From the NCBI GenBank assembly GCA_019115665.1, contig DXDD01000001.1, positions 1 to 57,900 of the forward strand: a stretch of DNA of 57,900 nucleotides, given 5' to 3'. The position numbers were made by a program, and so were the translations under genes. Below are positions 45,403 to 54,811 of this stretch, one piece after another. Positions within the stretch are counted from its first letter, which is position 1; every line of letters begins with the position of its first letter. The notes beneath the pieces were generated by a model that saw nothing but the letters and a program-made list of their open reading frames with translations, searched no databases and had not been told where the DNA came from. This DNA is from Candidatus Eisenbergiella pullistercoris. GTDB taxonomy: Bacteria > Bacillota > Clostridia > Lachnospirales > Lachnospiraceae.

Positions 45403-46104
45403 ATGAATCGGACAACTGAAAAACAACCATGCTATGAGGAGATGAAGCCCTATGAGAAGTTTCTGGCCAGAGGGCCGGAATATCTCACGGAGGCGGAGCT
45501 TCTTGCGATCATCATCCGGACGGGGACGAAGAATCAGGATTCCCTGCAGCTCGCGAAGCAGGTCCTGTCGCTTCCCAAGGGACAGGAACTTGGGCTTTCC
45601 GGCCTGCAGTACCTGTCCGTGGCCGACCTGTGCAGGGTCAGCGGGATCGGAGAGGTGAAGGCGGTGAAGATCAAGTGCATCATCGAGCTTTCCCGCCGCC
45701 TTTCTATGGCGGACAGAAGGGAGCGCCTTCAGTTTACCAGGCCGGAAACCGTGGCAGACTATTACATGGAGCGCATGCGGTACCTGCAGACGGAGGAGGT
45801 GATCCTGGCGATGACCGACAATAAGAACCGGCTGATCTGCGACAGGGTGCTTTCCAGGGGAACGGTGAACTGTTCCCTAATGTCGCCCAGGGAGGTCTTT
45901 CTCGTAGCGCTGGAATACCAGGCGGTACATATCCTGCTGATCCACAATCACCCCAGCGGCGATGCGGCGCCAAGCAGACAGGATATTGAAATTACGGAGC
46001 ATCTTGCCAGGCTGTGCGACATGATGCAGCTGCCCCTTCTGGATCATATCATTGTGGGGAACGGCTGCTATGTGAGCTTTAAGGAATCCGGCCTGCTCAA
46101 ATAA
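45403..46104 (+). CDS. radC: RadC/YsxA-family JAB-domain protein
   Basis: The 233 residues comprise an N-terminal helix-hairpin-helix part (LTEAELLAIIIRTGTKNQDSLQLAKQVL, VSGIGEVKAVKIKCIIEL) and a JAB/MPN metal domain with HNHPSGDAAPSRQDIEIT. The original link to DNA repair is disputed and the biochemical role is unsettled. Its position before mreB is conserved in Firmicutes. ATG 45403 is preferred over GTG 45385. The upstream spacer contains ATAAGCGTTCGGAA, weakly like the shared leader motif upstream of nfnA. Confidence 0.93.
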   Translation: MNRTTEKQPCYEEMKPYEKFLARGPEYLTEAELLAIIIRTGTKNQDSLQLAKQVLSLPKGQELGLSGLQYLSVADLCRVSGIGEVKAVKIKCIIELSRRLSMADRRERLQFTRPETVADYYMERMRYLQTEEVILAMTDNKNRLICDRVLSRGTVNCSLMSPREVFLVALEYQAVHILLIHNHPSGDAAPSRQDIEITEHLARLCDMMQLPLLDHIIVGNGCYVSFKESGLLK

Positions 46105-46120
46105 GGAAGGAGAAATCGTT

Positions 46121-47131
46121 TTGTCTACGAATGCTTTTGGAATTGATCTGGGTACGAGCAATATCAAGATTTACAGCGCGGCGGACGATCACATCATGAT
46201 CGAAAAGAACATGATCGCGATCCAGAATAAGAAAAACATCTTCGCCTACGGAGATTCCGCCTACGAAATGTATGAAAAGGCGCCGGGAAACATTCAGATT
46301 TCCTATCCGCTGATGAACGGCGTGATCGCCGATATCCGGAATATGGAAACGCTGGTGCGCTTTTTCATTACGGATATTTCCAAGGGGAATGTGAAGCCCG
46401 CGGATTATTACATCGCGGTCCCGACGGATATCACGGAGGTGGAAAAGAGGGCCTTTTACGACCTGATCAAGGACGCGGGCGTGAAGGCGAAAAAGATCAT
46501 GGTGGTGGAAAAGGCTGTGGCGGACGGCCTCGGCCTTGATATCGACGTGAAAAATTCCCAGGGCGTTCTGGTGGTAAACGTGGGACACGATACCACGGAG
46601 GTTTCGATCCTTTCCCTGGGAGGCATCGTGCTGAGCCGTCTGATCAAAACCGGAGGCCTGAAGTTCGACGAGGCCATCCGCGGAGCGGTCCGCAAGGAAT
46701 ACGGCCTTCTGATCGGAGGAAAGACGGCGGAAAGCATCAAAAAATCCCTTGTGGCCATGGAAGAGGCGGGAACGGGAGCGCAGGTGTTCGGCCGCGATAT
46801 CGTGACCGGCCTCCCGGTGGAGAGGGAGATCCCCTCCGACCTGGTGGTTTCCTGTCTGGAGGAGCACTTTAACGCGATCATCGACTGCGTGAAGCTGATC
46901 CTGGAGCGCACCCCTCCGGAGCTGGGCGCGGACATTTACCGCCACGGCATTTACCTGACCGGCGGGGCGTCCCAGGTCAGCCATCTGGCCGACCGCCTGA
47001 AGAACAGCACGGGGCTGAAGGTGAACGTGGCGGAGCGGCCTGTGGAAAGCGTGGTCCTGGGGCTCGCCAAGATCCTGAACGATGACAATTACAAGTCGGT
47101 TGCCTATGCGATCGAAGGGATGGGTAAATGA
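46121..47131 (+). CDS. mreB: Rod-shape protein MreB
   Basis: This 336-residue actin-like ATPase guides lateral wall synthesis. It shows the phosphate loops GIDLGTSNIKIY and VLVVNVGHDTTEVSIL, the adenosine site YLTGGASQVSHLADRL and the hinge segment GLLIGGKTAESIKKSL. The start is TTG with GGAAGGAG seven bases upstream; the ATG-like alternatives would remove the first strand. It overlaps mreC by four bases (ATGA). Confidence 0.95.
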   Translation: MSTNAFGIDLGTSNIKIYSAADDHIMIEKNMIAIQNKKNIFAYGDSAYEMYEKAPGNIQISYPLMNGVIADIRNMETLVRFFITDISKGNVKPADYYIAVPTDITEVEKRAFYDLIKDAGVKAKKIMVVEKAVADGLGLDIDVKNSQGVLVVNVGHDTTEVSILSLGGIVLSRLIKTGGLKFDEAIRGAVRKEYGLLIGGKTAESIKKSLVAMEEAGTGAQVFGRDIVTGLPVEREIPSDLVVSCLEEHFNAIIDCVKLILERTPPELGADIYRHGIYLTGGASQVSHLADRLKNSTGLKVNVAERPVESVVLGLAKILNDDNYKSVAYAIEGMGK

Positions 47132-48006
47132 GTCCTGTAATCAAAAAAAAGAAAAACAAGTTCACGCTTCCCGGAAAATATGTGCTTCTGATCCTTTCCG
47201 GACTCTGCGTGCTTCTGATGATCATTACCTTCCGCACGAACCTTTTTGAGGGCCCGCTGCGGACTGCGGCAGGATATATCGTGGTTCCCTTTCAGGAGGG
47301 CATTGCCTCCATCGGCGGCTATCTTTATGACCGGGCGGAGGAAATGGGACGGCTTCAGGATGCGCTGGAGGAAAACGAACGGCTCCAGGAGGAGATCGAC
47401 AGCCTGACCATGGAAAACGCGCAGCTGCAGCAGGAACGCTATGAGCTGGAAAACCTGAGGGAGCTTTATGAGATCGACGGAGAAACGGCTGATTATGAGA
47501 AAACGGGCGCGCGGGTGATCGCCAGCGACGCCACCAACTGGTTCTATTCCTTTACCATCGACAAGGGAGAGCAGGACGGCATCGCCGTGGACATGAACGT
47601 GATCGCCGGAGGCGGTCTCGTAGGCCGCGTTGTGAGCGTGGGGCCGAATTATGCGAGGGTGCTTTCCATCATTGCGGACAATTCCAATGTATACGGGACC
47701 GTGCTTACCACATCGTCCAACCTCCTGGTATCCGGCGACCTGCAGTCGGTGATGACGGAGGGCGTGATCCGCTTTGAACAGCTTTCAGACCGGGACGATC
47801 AGGTCCGTCAGGGAGACAAGGTAGTCACCTCTGCCATCAGCAGCAAGTACCTTCCGGATATCCCGATCGGATTTATCGGCTCCATTGAGACCGCCGCCAA
47901 CAACATGACAAAATTCGGAACCATTACGCCGGCCGTGGATTTTCAGCATCTGCAGGAGGTCCTTGTGATCCTGGAGACCAGGCAGCAGATTCCGGAAGAA
48001 GAGTAG
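47128..48006 (+). CDS. mreC: Rod-shape protein MreC
   Basis: The 292-residue protein has one membrane segment (about 12-32) and a coiled coil (about 70-115, RLQDALEENERLQEEIDSLTMENAQLQQE). The extracytoplasmic double-barrel core follows (VIASDATNWFYSFTIDKGEQDGIAVDMNVIAGGGLVGRVVSVG). It activates PBP2 and links it to MreB. All parts are present at standard length. Confidence 0.96.
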   Translation: MSPVIKKKKNKFTLPGKYVLLILSGLCVLLMIITFRTNLFEGPLRTAAGYIVVPFQEGIASIGGYLYDRAEEMGRLQDALEENERLQEEIDSLTMENAQLQQERYELENLRELYEIDGETADYEKTGARVIASDATNWFYSFTIDKGEQDGIAVDMNVIAGGGLVGRVVSVGPNYARVLSIIADNSNVYGTVLTTSSNLLVSGDLQSVMTEGVIRFEQLSDRDDQVRQGDKVVTSAISSKYLPDIPIGFIGSIETAANNMTKFGTITPAVDFQHLQEVLVILETRQQIPEEE

Positions 48007-48020
48007 AAAGGCGGTGCGGC

Positions 48021-48536
48021 ATGAATGTGAGAAAATATCTGGTGCTGGCGCTCCTGCTCCTTCTCTGCTATCTGCTGCAGGCGTCGGTGCTTCCGTCCGT
48101 CTCGTTCGGCGGGATCATGCCGAATCTGCTGATCATTTTTGTGGCGTCCTGCGGTTTTATGAACGGCGAGCTCTGCGGCCTGACCACAGGCTTTTTCTGC
48201 GGCCTGCTGGTGGATATCTTCGGCGGCGACGTGATCGGCTTTTACGCGCTGATTTATATGATAACAGGATATATCAACGGCATGTTCCAGAGGATTTTTT
48301 ATCCGGAGGACATTAAACTGCCGTTGATATTGATTTTGGGAAGCGATGCGGGATACGGGCTGCTGTGCTACCTGCTGCTGTTTCTGCTGAGAAGCAGGCT
48401 GGATATCGGTTTTTATCTTCTGCGCGTCGTGGTGCCCGAAGCGGTTTATACGATCGTGGTCGCCATTGCGGTGTACCCGCTTCTGCTTCTGATACATAAG
48501 AAACTTGAGACGGTACAGAAAGGAAGTAAGGAGTAG
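48021..48536 (+). CDS. mreD: Rod-shape protein MreD
   Basis: The 171 residues form about five hydrophobic segments, beginning YLVLALLLLLCYLLQASVLPSVSFGGIMPNLLIIFVASCGFMNGELCGLTTGFFCGLLVDIFGG. This is the conserved MreD pattern (P-N-L plus a G-x-x-x-G-F-x-G-L-x-x-D-x-F). It is a membrane part of the elongasome. The stop overlaps the ribosome-binding site of the next gene. Confidence 0.93.
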   Translation: MNVRKYLVLALLLLLCYLLQASVLPSVSFGGIMPNLLIIFVASCGFMNGELCGLTTGFFCGLLVDIFGGDVIGFYALIYMITGYINGMFQRIFYPEDIKLPLILILGSDAGYGLLCYLLLFLLRSRLDIGFYLLRVVVPEAVYTIVVAIAVYPLLLLIHKKLETVQKGSKE

Positions 48537-48540
48537 GAAT

Positions 48541-51405
48541 TTGTTTGAAAGAATACGCGACGGCATCGTAAACTTCATAACCTCCCGTACCTCCGTCCTC
48601 ACGATCCTTTTCCTTGTGATGGCGGGCGTGCTGATCCAGAGGATCTTTGAGCTCCAGATCGTGAACGGAGAGACCTATCAGAATGAATTTTCCCTTCAGA
48701 TCCGGAAGGAAAGGTCCATTCCCAGCGCCCGCGGAAACATCTATGACCGGAACGGAAAGCTCCTTGCCTACAACGATCTGGCCTATTCCGTGACCATCGA
48801 GGATGTGTATGAAAACACCAACAAGAACGCGAATATGAACGCGACCCTTCTGGAGGTTTTCCGGATCCTGGAGGAAAACGGGGACGAAGTGGTGAGCGAT
48901 TTCAACGTTTACCTGGATGAGGACGGGGATTATGCCTTCAGCGTCAGCGGGACAAGCCTGCTGCGCTTCCTGGCGGACGTGTACGGCTACGCTTCCATCG
49001 ATTCGATGGAGGAATGGGAGCGGAATTCCACGCCGCAGGAGCTGATCGATTTCCTGTGCGAAAACTACGGGATCGGGGAACGGACGGACCCGGACGACAG
49101 AAGCACCTTCGTGCCCGGACAGGGCTATACGAAGGAGGAGGTTTTAAAGCTGGTGACGGTCCGTTATGCCATGCGGGCCAACAGCTATCAGAAATACATA
49201 CCGACCACCATCGCCACGGACGTGAGCGAGAGGACCGTGGCCGCCATTGAGGAAAACAAGGAAGCGCTGACCGGCATCGATATTGCGGAGGATACGATCC
49301 GCAGATATGTCAACGGCACCTATTTTTCCCACATCATCGGCTATACGGGAAAGATTTCCGCGGAGGAAATGGAAAGTCTGAATGAGCAGACCGACGACGG
49401 CTCCGGCGAGGACCGGTATGAGATGAACGATACGGTGGGAAAATCCGGCATCGAAAGCGTGATGGAAACGTATCTGCAGGGCAAGAAGGGAAGCGAGATC
49501 ATCTATGTGGACAACCTGCAGAGAGAGATCTATTCGGAGGGCCGGGTGGAATCCGTTGCGGGAGGAAACGTCTATCTGACGCTGGACGCCGACCTGCAGG
49601 AGGCGATATACAATATTCTGGAGGAGAGTATCGCCGGCATCCTGCTGGACAAGATCCGGAATGTGAAGGAGTTCCATTCCACCGGGCGGGCGTCTGACAT
49701 CATCATTCCCATTGACGACGTTTATTTCGCCCTGTTCAACAACAACGTGATCGACATGGATCATCTGGCGTCGGAGGAAGCGGGCGAATATGAGAAGGAG
49801 GTATATCAGGCCTTCCTCTCCTGGCGGGAACGGGTGCTGGCCTGGCTGCAGCAGGAGCTGTATGCGGACCGGACGCCGTATGATCAGCTGGAGGAGGAAT
49901 TTCAGGCTTACGAAAGCTATATCGTAAACGACCTTCTGATCGACAGTACGGGCGTGCTGGCCGTGGATTCCCAGGATGAGGTCTATCAGCAGTGGGCTTC
50001 GGAGGAAACGCTTTCCCTGAGCGAGTTTCTGGAATATGCCATCGCACAGAACTGGGTGGATGTGACGGAGCTTGACATGGAGGAAAGCTACGCCGATTCC
50101 GCAGAGGTTTTCGACCAGCTGGCGGAGTTCATCGCCCGGGAGCTTGACAGCAGGACCTTCTATAAGGAAATGTACCGGTATATGATCCGGAACAACGCCA
50201 TTAACGGAAGGCAGGTCTGTATGCTCCTGATCGAACAGAAGCTGGTTTCGGTGTCGCAGGAGGAAGAAGAGGAGCTTCGCTCCGGGGCGGTTTCTTCTTA
50301 TGATTTTATGAGAAGGATGATCTCGGAGCTTCAGATCACGCCGGCGCAGCTGGCGCTGAACCCCTATTCCGGTTCCTGCGTGGTGGTGGATCCGAATTCC
50401 GGCGAGGTGCTGGCGCTGGTCAGCTATCCAAGCTATGACAATAACCGGCTGGCAAACGGCGTGGACGCGGATTACTATGCCGGCCTGCAGAGCGACCTGT
50501 CCAATCCGCTGTGGGATTACGCCACGCAGATGCGTTCGGCTCCCGGCTCCACCTACAAGCCGGTGGTGGCCAGCGCCCTTCTCATGGAGGGAGTGACGAA
50601 TCTTACGGAGACCGTGAACTGCGTCGGCGCATTTACGCGGTTTGAGGACAGGACCTTCCGCTGCCATATCTATCCGGGCGCTCACGGAGAACTGAATATC
50701 ACGGGAGCGATCACCAGATCCTGCAACTATTTCTTTTATGAAATGGCTTACCGGATGGGAACCTCGGAGGACGGGACCTTTGATTCGGATCTGGCCAATG
50801 AGAAAATAAAGGTGTACGCCGATCTCTACGGACTGACGGAAAAATCCGGCGTTGAGATCGAGGAATCCACGCCCCAGTTTTCCACGGAAAACGCGGTCCC
50901 TTCCGCCATCGGACAGGGAAATCACAACTATACCACGGCAGGCCTCGCCCGTTATGTGGCGACTGTCGCCAACAGAGGAACCTGCTACAATCTGAGCCTT
51001 CTGGACCGGGTGACGGACCACGCGGGAAATCTGCTGGAGGATTTCACCCCGGAAGTGAGAAATACCATCGAAATGCCCACCTCCTACTGGGATGCCATTC
51101 ACGAGGGAATGCAGGGCGTAACGGAAAACAAGGCTTATTTCAGAGAGCTTTCGATCGATACGGCGGGAAAGACCGGTACGGCGGAAATCACCAGTCTGGT
51201 TCCGAACCACGCGCTGTTCATCGGGTTCGCACCCTGTGAGAATCCGGAAATCTCTCTTGCGGTCAGGATCGGAAACGGATATTCTTCCGACTATGCTTCC
51301 CAGGTGGGCTGCAAGGTCATTGAATATTATTTCGGACTGAACGAGGAGGATGAGATCATTACCGGAGGAGCCGATATCTCGGAAGACGCGGGCGGAGGCG
51401 ATTGA
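48541..51405 (+). CDS. mrdA: Penicillin-binding protein 2 (elongasome transpeptidase), with large insertion
   Basis: This class B PBP cross-links lateral wall peptidoglycan with RodA. The 954 residues include one membrane segment (about 15-35) and a pedestal domain (RSIPSARGNIYDRNGKLLAYND). The transpeptidase shows SxxK at STYK (Ser about 670), SCN in RSCNYFFYEM, and KTG in AGKTGTAE (about 877). Between LTLDADLQEAIYNILEES and PYSGSCVVVDPNSGEVLALV lies an acidic, helical insertion of about 220-240 residues that is absent from typical PBP2. The start is TTG 48541 with AAGGAG seven bases upstream; the ATG-less extension upstream lies within mreD. Confidence 0.93.
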   Translation: MFERIRDGIVNFITSRTSVLTILFLVMAGVLIQRIFELQIVNGETYQNEFSLQIRKERSIPSARGNIYDRNGKLLAYNDLAYSVTIEDVYENTNKNANMNATLLEVFRILEENGDEVVSDFNVYLDEDGDYAFSVSGTSLLRFLADVYGYASIDSMEEWERNSTPQELIDFLCENYGIGERTDPDDRSTFVPGQGYTKEEVLKLVTVRYAMRANSYQKYIPTTIATDVSERTVAAIEENKEALTGIDIAEDTIRRYVNGTYFSHIIGYTGKISAEEMESLNEQTDDGSGEDRYEMNDTVGKSGIESVMETYLQGKKGSEIIYVDNLQREIYSEGRVESVAGGNVYLTLDADLQEAIYNILEESIAGILLDKIRNVKEFHSTGRASDIIIPIDDVYFALFNNNVIDMDHLASEEAGEYEKEVYQAFLSWRERVLAWLQQELYADRTPYDQLEEEFQAYESYIVNDLLIDSTGVLAVDSQDEVYQQWASEETLSLSEFLEYAIAQNWVDVTELDMEESYADSAEVFDQLAEFIARELDSRTFYKEMYRYMIRNNAINGRQVCMLLIEQKLVSVSQEEEEELRSGAVSSYDFMRRMISELQITPAQLALNPYSGSCVVVDPNSGEVLALVSYPSYDNNRLANGVDADYYAGLQSDLSNPLWDYATQMRSAPGSTYKPVVASALLMEGVTNLTETVNCVGAFTRFEDRTFRCHIYPGAHGELNITGAITRSCNYFFYEMAYRMGTSEDGTFDSDLANEKIKVYADLYGLTEKSGVEIEESTPQFSTENAVPSAIGQGNHNYTTAGLARYVATVANRGTCYNLSLLDRVTDHAGNLLEDFTPEVRNTIEMPTSYWDAIHEGMQGVTENKAYFRELSIDTAGKTGTAEITSLVPNHALFIGFAPCENPEISLAVRIGNGYSSDYASQVGCKVIEYYFGLNEEDEIITGGADISEDAGGGD

Positions 51406-51433
51406 TACGAAAACGGGCAGAAGAGATGCGGTC

Positions 51434-52135
51434 GTGATCCGGCGGTTTCAAAAAGGGATCAGCCTGCATCTGGATGAAAAAATGGATTTTGAGGAGCTGG
51501 AAACGGCAACGGCGGAAAAATTCCGCCGGGCTGCGCCCTTTTTTCAGGACGCCTGCGTAGCCGTTTCCTTTGAGGGACGTTCCCTGACGCCGGAGGAGGA
51601 AAAACGGCTGGTGAACGTCATTTCGGAGAATTCCTCTCTGGAAGTGACCTGCGTGCTGGAAAGGCAGGAGGAGGACGGCGCGGTATATGCCCGCGCTGTG
51701 GAGTCCGCCTTCCGGCATTTCGCACAGAGGGACAACACGGGCAGATTTTACCGGGGGACCCTGAAAAGAGGGCAGATCCTGGAAGCCTCGGAAAGCGTTG
51801 TCGTGATGGGCGATGTGAAGCCCGGCGCGTGCGTGATCTCGGCCGGAAACGTGGTCATTCTGGGAGCCCTGCGCGGAACCGCGATCTGCGGCGGAGACGG
51901 AAGGGCGGGAAGCTTTGTCGCGGCGCTTGAAATGACCCCGCAGAAGCTCAAAATCGGGGATTTCAAATATACTGCAAAGGATAAGAAGGAGGAAGCCTTT
52001 CCCTGGTCCCTCCTTTCCGGAATCCGGGACGGCTGTGAAACGGACAGCCGCGGCCAGGAGGAGGAGAATGGAATACACCCGGAGGTGGCCTATGTGGAAC
52101 AGAACCGCATAGTCCGCAGGACAATTTACGAATGA
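51434..52135 (+). CDS. minC: Septum-site inhibitor MinC (start uncertain)
   Basis: MinC blocks FtsZ assembly away from midcell, positioned by MinD. The N-terminal domain reads FQKGISLHLDEKMDFEELETATAEKFRRAAPFF. The C-terminal beta-helix carries the MinC signature RGTLKRGQILEASESVVVMGDVKPGACVISAGNVVILGALRGTAICGG. No in-frame ATG lies near the expected N-terminus. GTG 51434 is chosen (233 residues) with only a weak SD. An ATT at 51401, close to GGAGG, would give a family-like RDAVVIRR N-terminus but is a rare initiator. Confidence 0.88.
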   Translation: MIRRFQKGISLHLDEKMDFEELETATAEKFRRAAPFFQDACVAVSFEGRSLTPEEEKRLVNVISENSSLEVTCVLERQEEDGAVYARAVESAFRHFAQRDNTGRFYRGTLKRGQILEASESVVVMGDVKPGACVISAGNVVILGALRGTAICGGDGRAGSFVAALEMTPQKLKIGDFKYTAKDKKEEAFPWSLLSGIRDGCETDSRGQEEENGIHPEVAYVEQNRIVRRTIYE

Positions 52136-52193
52136 ATCACTGACCGCCAAAGCGGCGTTCAGGGGACAAATATTCCGAACCGGAGGTATTTGT

Positions 52194-53003
52194 ATGAGTG
52201 AAGTAATTGTCGTTACATCGGGTAAAGGCGGTGTGGGAAAGACGACCACCACCGCAAATGTCGGCACCGGCCTGGCCGCCATGGGAAAGCGGGTGGTGCT
52301 CATCGATACGGACATCGGCCTGCGCAACCTGGATGTGGTCATGGGGCTGGAGAACCGGATCGTCTATAATCTGGTGGATGTGGTGGAAGGAAACTGTCGG
52401 GTAAAGCAGGCGCTGATCAGGGATAAACGTTATCCGGGGCTGTATCTGCTTCCCTCCGCCCAGACGAGGGACAAAACCGCGGTGAACGAAAGCCAGATGA
52501 TCAAGCTGATCGAGCATCTGAAGGGCCAGTTTGAATATATCATTCTGGACTGTCCGGCAGGGATCGAGCAGGGATTTAAAAACGCCATCGCAGGAGCCGA
52601 CAGGGCCTTTGTGGTCACCACGCCGGAGGTTTCCGCCATCCGGGACGCCGACCGCATCATCGGCCTTCTGGAGGCGCATGATTTTTCACGGATCGATCTG
52701 GTGATCAACCGGATGCGCTATGACATGGTCCGCCGGGGCGATATGATGACCTCGTCGGATGTGGTGGACATTCTGGCGATCCCCCTGATCGGCATCGTGC
52801 CGGATGATGAAAACGTGGTGATCGCCACCAATCAGGGAGAACCCCTGGTGGGCAACAATACGCTGGCCGGACAGGCCTATCAGAACATCTGCTGCAGAGT
52901 TCTGGGAAAGGAGGTCCCTTTCCTGAATCTGGAGCACCCGGTATCCTTCTGGACAAAGGTCACAGGTATCTTTCATAAAAGTCAGGAGGGAAGGGTCGGA
53001 TGA
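52194..53003 (+). CDS. minD: Septum-site ATPase MinD
   Basis: The 269-residue membrane-associated ParA-type ATPase has the deviant Walker motif KGGVGKTTTTANVG (about 11-24) and DTDIGLRNLDVVMGLENRIVYNLVDVVEG. DCPAGIEQGFKNAIAGAD and VINRMRYDMVRRGDMM follow. It recruits MinC and is driven by MinE. GGAGG precedes the ATG by eight bases. It overlaps minE by four bases. Confidence 0.98.
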   Translation: MSEVIVVTSGKGGVGKTTTTANVGTGLAAMGKRVVLIDTDIGLRNLDVVMGLENRIVYNLVDVVEGNCRVKQALIRDKRYPGLYLLPSAQTRDKTAVNESQMIKLIEHLKGQFEYIILDCPAGIEQGFKNAIAGADRAFVVTTPEVSAIRDADRIIGLLEAHDFSRIDLVINRMRYDMVRRGDMMTSSDVVDILAIPLIGIVPDDENVVIATNQGEPLVGNNTLAGQAYQNICCRVLGKEVPFLNLEHPVSFWTKVTGIFHKSQEGRVG

Positions 53004-53272
53004 GAATACGCAGTCTTTTTCACAGAAAAACCTCCAGACAGGTGGCGAAGGACAGGCTGAAGATCCTTCTGATCTCGGACAGGGCAGGCTGCTCTCCGGA
53101 AATGCTGGAGATGATCAAGAAGGATATCGCGCAGGTGATATCCAGATACATGAGGATCGATACGGATCATATGGAAATTCAGATCAGCAAATCCGCGCTC
53201 CGTGGAAGAGGAAAAAACCCCACGCTCTATGCGGATATCCCGATTCTGGATCTCCGGAATCAGATGCTCTGA
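53000..53272 (+). CDS. minE: Topological specificity factor MinE
   Basis: This small 90-residue protein has the MinD-stimulating N-terminal part (SRQVAKDRLKILLISDRAGCSPEMLEMIKKDIAQVISRYMRID) and the dimerisation segment (DHMEIQISKSALRGRGKNPTLYADIPI). With MinC and MinD it can produce pole-to-pole oscillation. Complete MinCDE sets occur in clostridia rather than the DivIVA-only system of bacilli. The start overlaps minD (ATGA). Confidence 0.96.
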   Translation: MRIRSLFHRKTSRQVAKDRLKILLISDRAGCSPEMLEMIKKDIAQVISRYMRIDTDHMEIQISKSALRGRGKNPTLYADIPILDLRNQML

Positions 53273-53285
53273 CAATGAGGAAAAC

Positions 53286-54398
53286 ATGCTGAAACGATAT
53301 CAACTAAAGAATTATGACTTCAAACTGATCCTGCTGCTGATCATGATCTCCGCCATCGGAGTTCTTGCGGTCGGCAGCGCGGATGAATCCCTCCAGCAGA
53401 GGCAGCTGGCCGGAGTCGCGCTGGGAATGACGATCATGGTGGTGATCTCCCTGATCGACTATTCCCAGATCCTCCGGCTGTACTGGGTCTATTACGTGCT
53501 GTCCATCGGCATGCTTGCGGCCGTTCTGATCTGGGGAGAAGAGGTGAACGGGGCGACGCGCTGGATCAATATCCCACACCTGATCCAGTTCCAGCCTTCA
53601 GAAATTACAAAAATTTTATTGATTTTATTTTACGCACAGTTTATTATTAAACATAGGGAAAAGCTGAATACATTCCGAATCCTTTCCCTCTGCGTGCTGC
53701 TGGTGCTGCCGGCGATCGTCCTTTTATACATGGAGCCGAACCTTTCCACCACCATCCTTTACTGCATTCTTTTCTGCGTACTGATGTTTGTGGGAGGGCT
53801 GAGCTATAAGATCATCGGGGCCGTGCTTGCGGTTGCCGTTCCGTCCCTGGCGGTTCTGCTCTACCTGGTGATGCAGCCGGGACAGACGCTCATCAGAGGC
53901 TATCAGCTTACCAGGATCCTGGCGTGGCTGAATCCGGAGCAGTACGCGGATACGGAAGCCTATCAGCAGCTGAATTCCGTCATGGCGATCGGTTCCGGCC
54001 AGCTTTGGGGAAAGGGCCTGAACAATAATGTAATAGCGTCCGTAAAGAACGGTAATTTCATTCCGGAGCCGGAAACGGATTTTATTTTTGCTGTAATCGG
54101 GGAAGAGCTGGGGTTTGTCGGTTCCTGTGCCGTGATCGTGCTGCTGTTTCTCATTGCGCTGGAGTGCATTTCCATCGCAAGGCAGGCGAAGGATCTTTCG
54201 GGAACCATCATCGCGTCCGGAATGGCGGCTGTCATCGGTTTTCAGAGCTTTATGAACATCGCTGTGACCACAATGATCATGCCGAATACCGGAATTCCGC
54301 TTCCTTTCGTCAGCTCGGGGCTTACGTCCCTGGTCAGTCTCTTCATAGGAATGGGATTCGTGCTGAATGTCCGGCTGCAGAGGAAGAAAATTTACTAG
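53286..54398 (+). CDS. rodA: RodA/FtsW-family peptidoglycan polymerase
   Basis: This SEDS glycosyltransferase polymerises lipid II with its partner PBP2. The 370 residues give about ten membrane segments, with GVLAVGSAD, GATRWINIPHLIQFQPSEITKILLILFYA, SGQLWGKGL, FIPEPETDFIFAVIGEELGFVG and PFVSSGLTSLVSLFIGMGFVLNV. RodA rather than FtsW is inferred from the mre/PBP2 neighbours. An unusually AT-rich patch (about 53600-53660) lies in an otherwise GC-rich gene. RBS GAGG lies five bases before the ATG. Confidence 0.95.
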   Translation: MLKRYQLKNYDFKLILLLIMISAIGVLAVGSADESLQQRQLAGVALGMTIMVVISLIDYSQILRLYWVYYVLSIGMLAAVLIWGEEVNGATRWINIPHLIQFQPSEITKILLILFYAQFIIKHREKLNTFRILSLCVLLVLPAIVLLYMEPNLSTTILYCILFCVLMFVGGLSYKIIGAVLAVAVPSLAVLLYLVMQPGQTLIRGYQLTRILAWLNPEQYADTEAYQQLNSVMAIGSGQLWGKGLNNNVIASVKNGNFIPEPETDFIFAVIGEELGFVGSCAVIVLLFLIALECISIARQAKDLSGTIIASGMAAVIGFQSFMNIAVTTMIMPNTGIPLPFVSSGLTSLVSLFIGMGFVLNVRLQRKKIY

Positions 54399-54415
54399 TA
54401 TAGGAGAAGGTGGTT

Positions 54416-54811
54416 ATGAATATTGCATTGATCGCGCATGACGCGAAAAAGAAGCTGATGCAGAACTTCTGTATCGCTTATCGGGGGATTTTAAGCAGGA
54501 ACGAGCTCTATGCGACCGGAACGACGGGACGGCTGATCGAGGAAGTGACCAACCTGAACGTGCATAAATTTTTGGCGGGACACCTGGGAGGAGAGCAGCA
54601 GATCGGGGCGCAGATCGAGCATAATCAGATCGATCTGGTCATTTTCCTGAGGGATCCGCTCACCTCGAAGTCACATGAGCCGGATGTCAACAATGTGGTC
54701 AGACTTTGCGATATCCATAATATTCCGCTGGCAACCAATCTCGCCACAGCGGAGCTTTTAATCAAATCACTTGACAGAGGAGATCTGGAGTGGCGTGAAA
54801 TGTACAAGTAA
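54416..54811 (+). CDS. mgsA: Methylglyoxal synthase
   Basis: It converts dihydroxyacetone phosphate to methylglyoxal and phosphate, a bypass that relieves sugar-phosphate stress. The 131 residues show [16 protein letters not shown], the phosphate-binding [21 protein letters not shown] and [40 protein letters not shown]. It is complete. AGGAGAAGG precedes ATG 54416. Its 3' end overlaps the next gene by 17 bases. The location inside a wall-synthesis block is conserved in related clostridia but unexplained by function. Confidence 0.96.
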   Translation: MNIALIAHDAKKKLMQNFCIAYRGILSRNELYATGTTGRLIEEVTNLNVHKFLAGHLGGEQQIGAQIEHNQIDLVIFLRDPLTSKSHEPDVNNVVRLCDIHNIPLATNLATAELLIKSLDRGDLEWREMYK

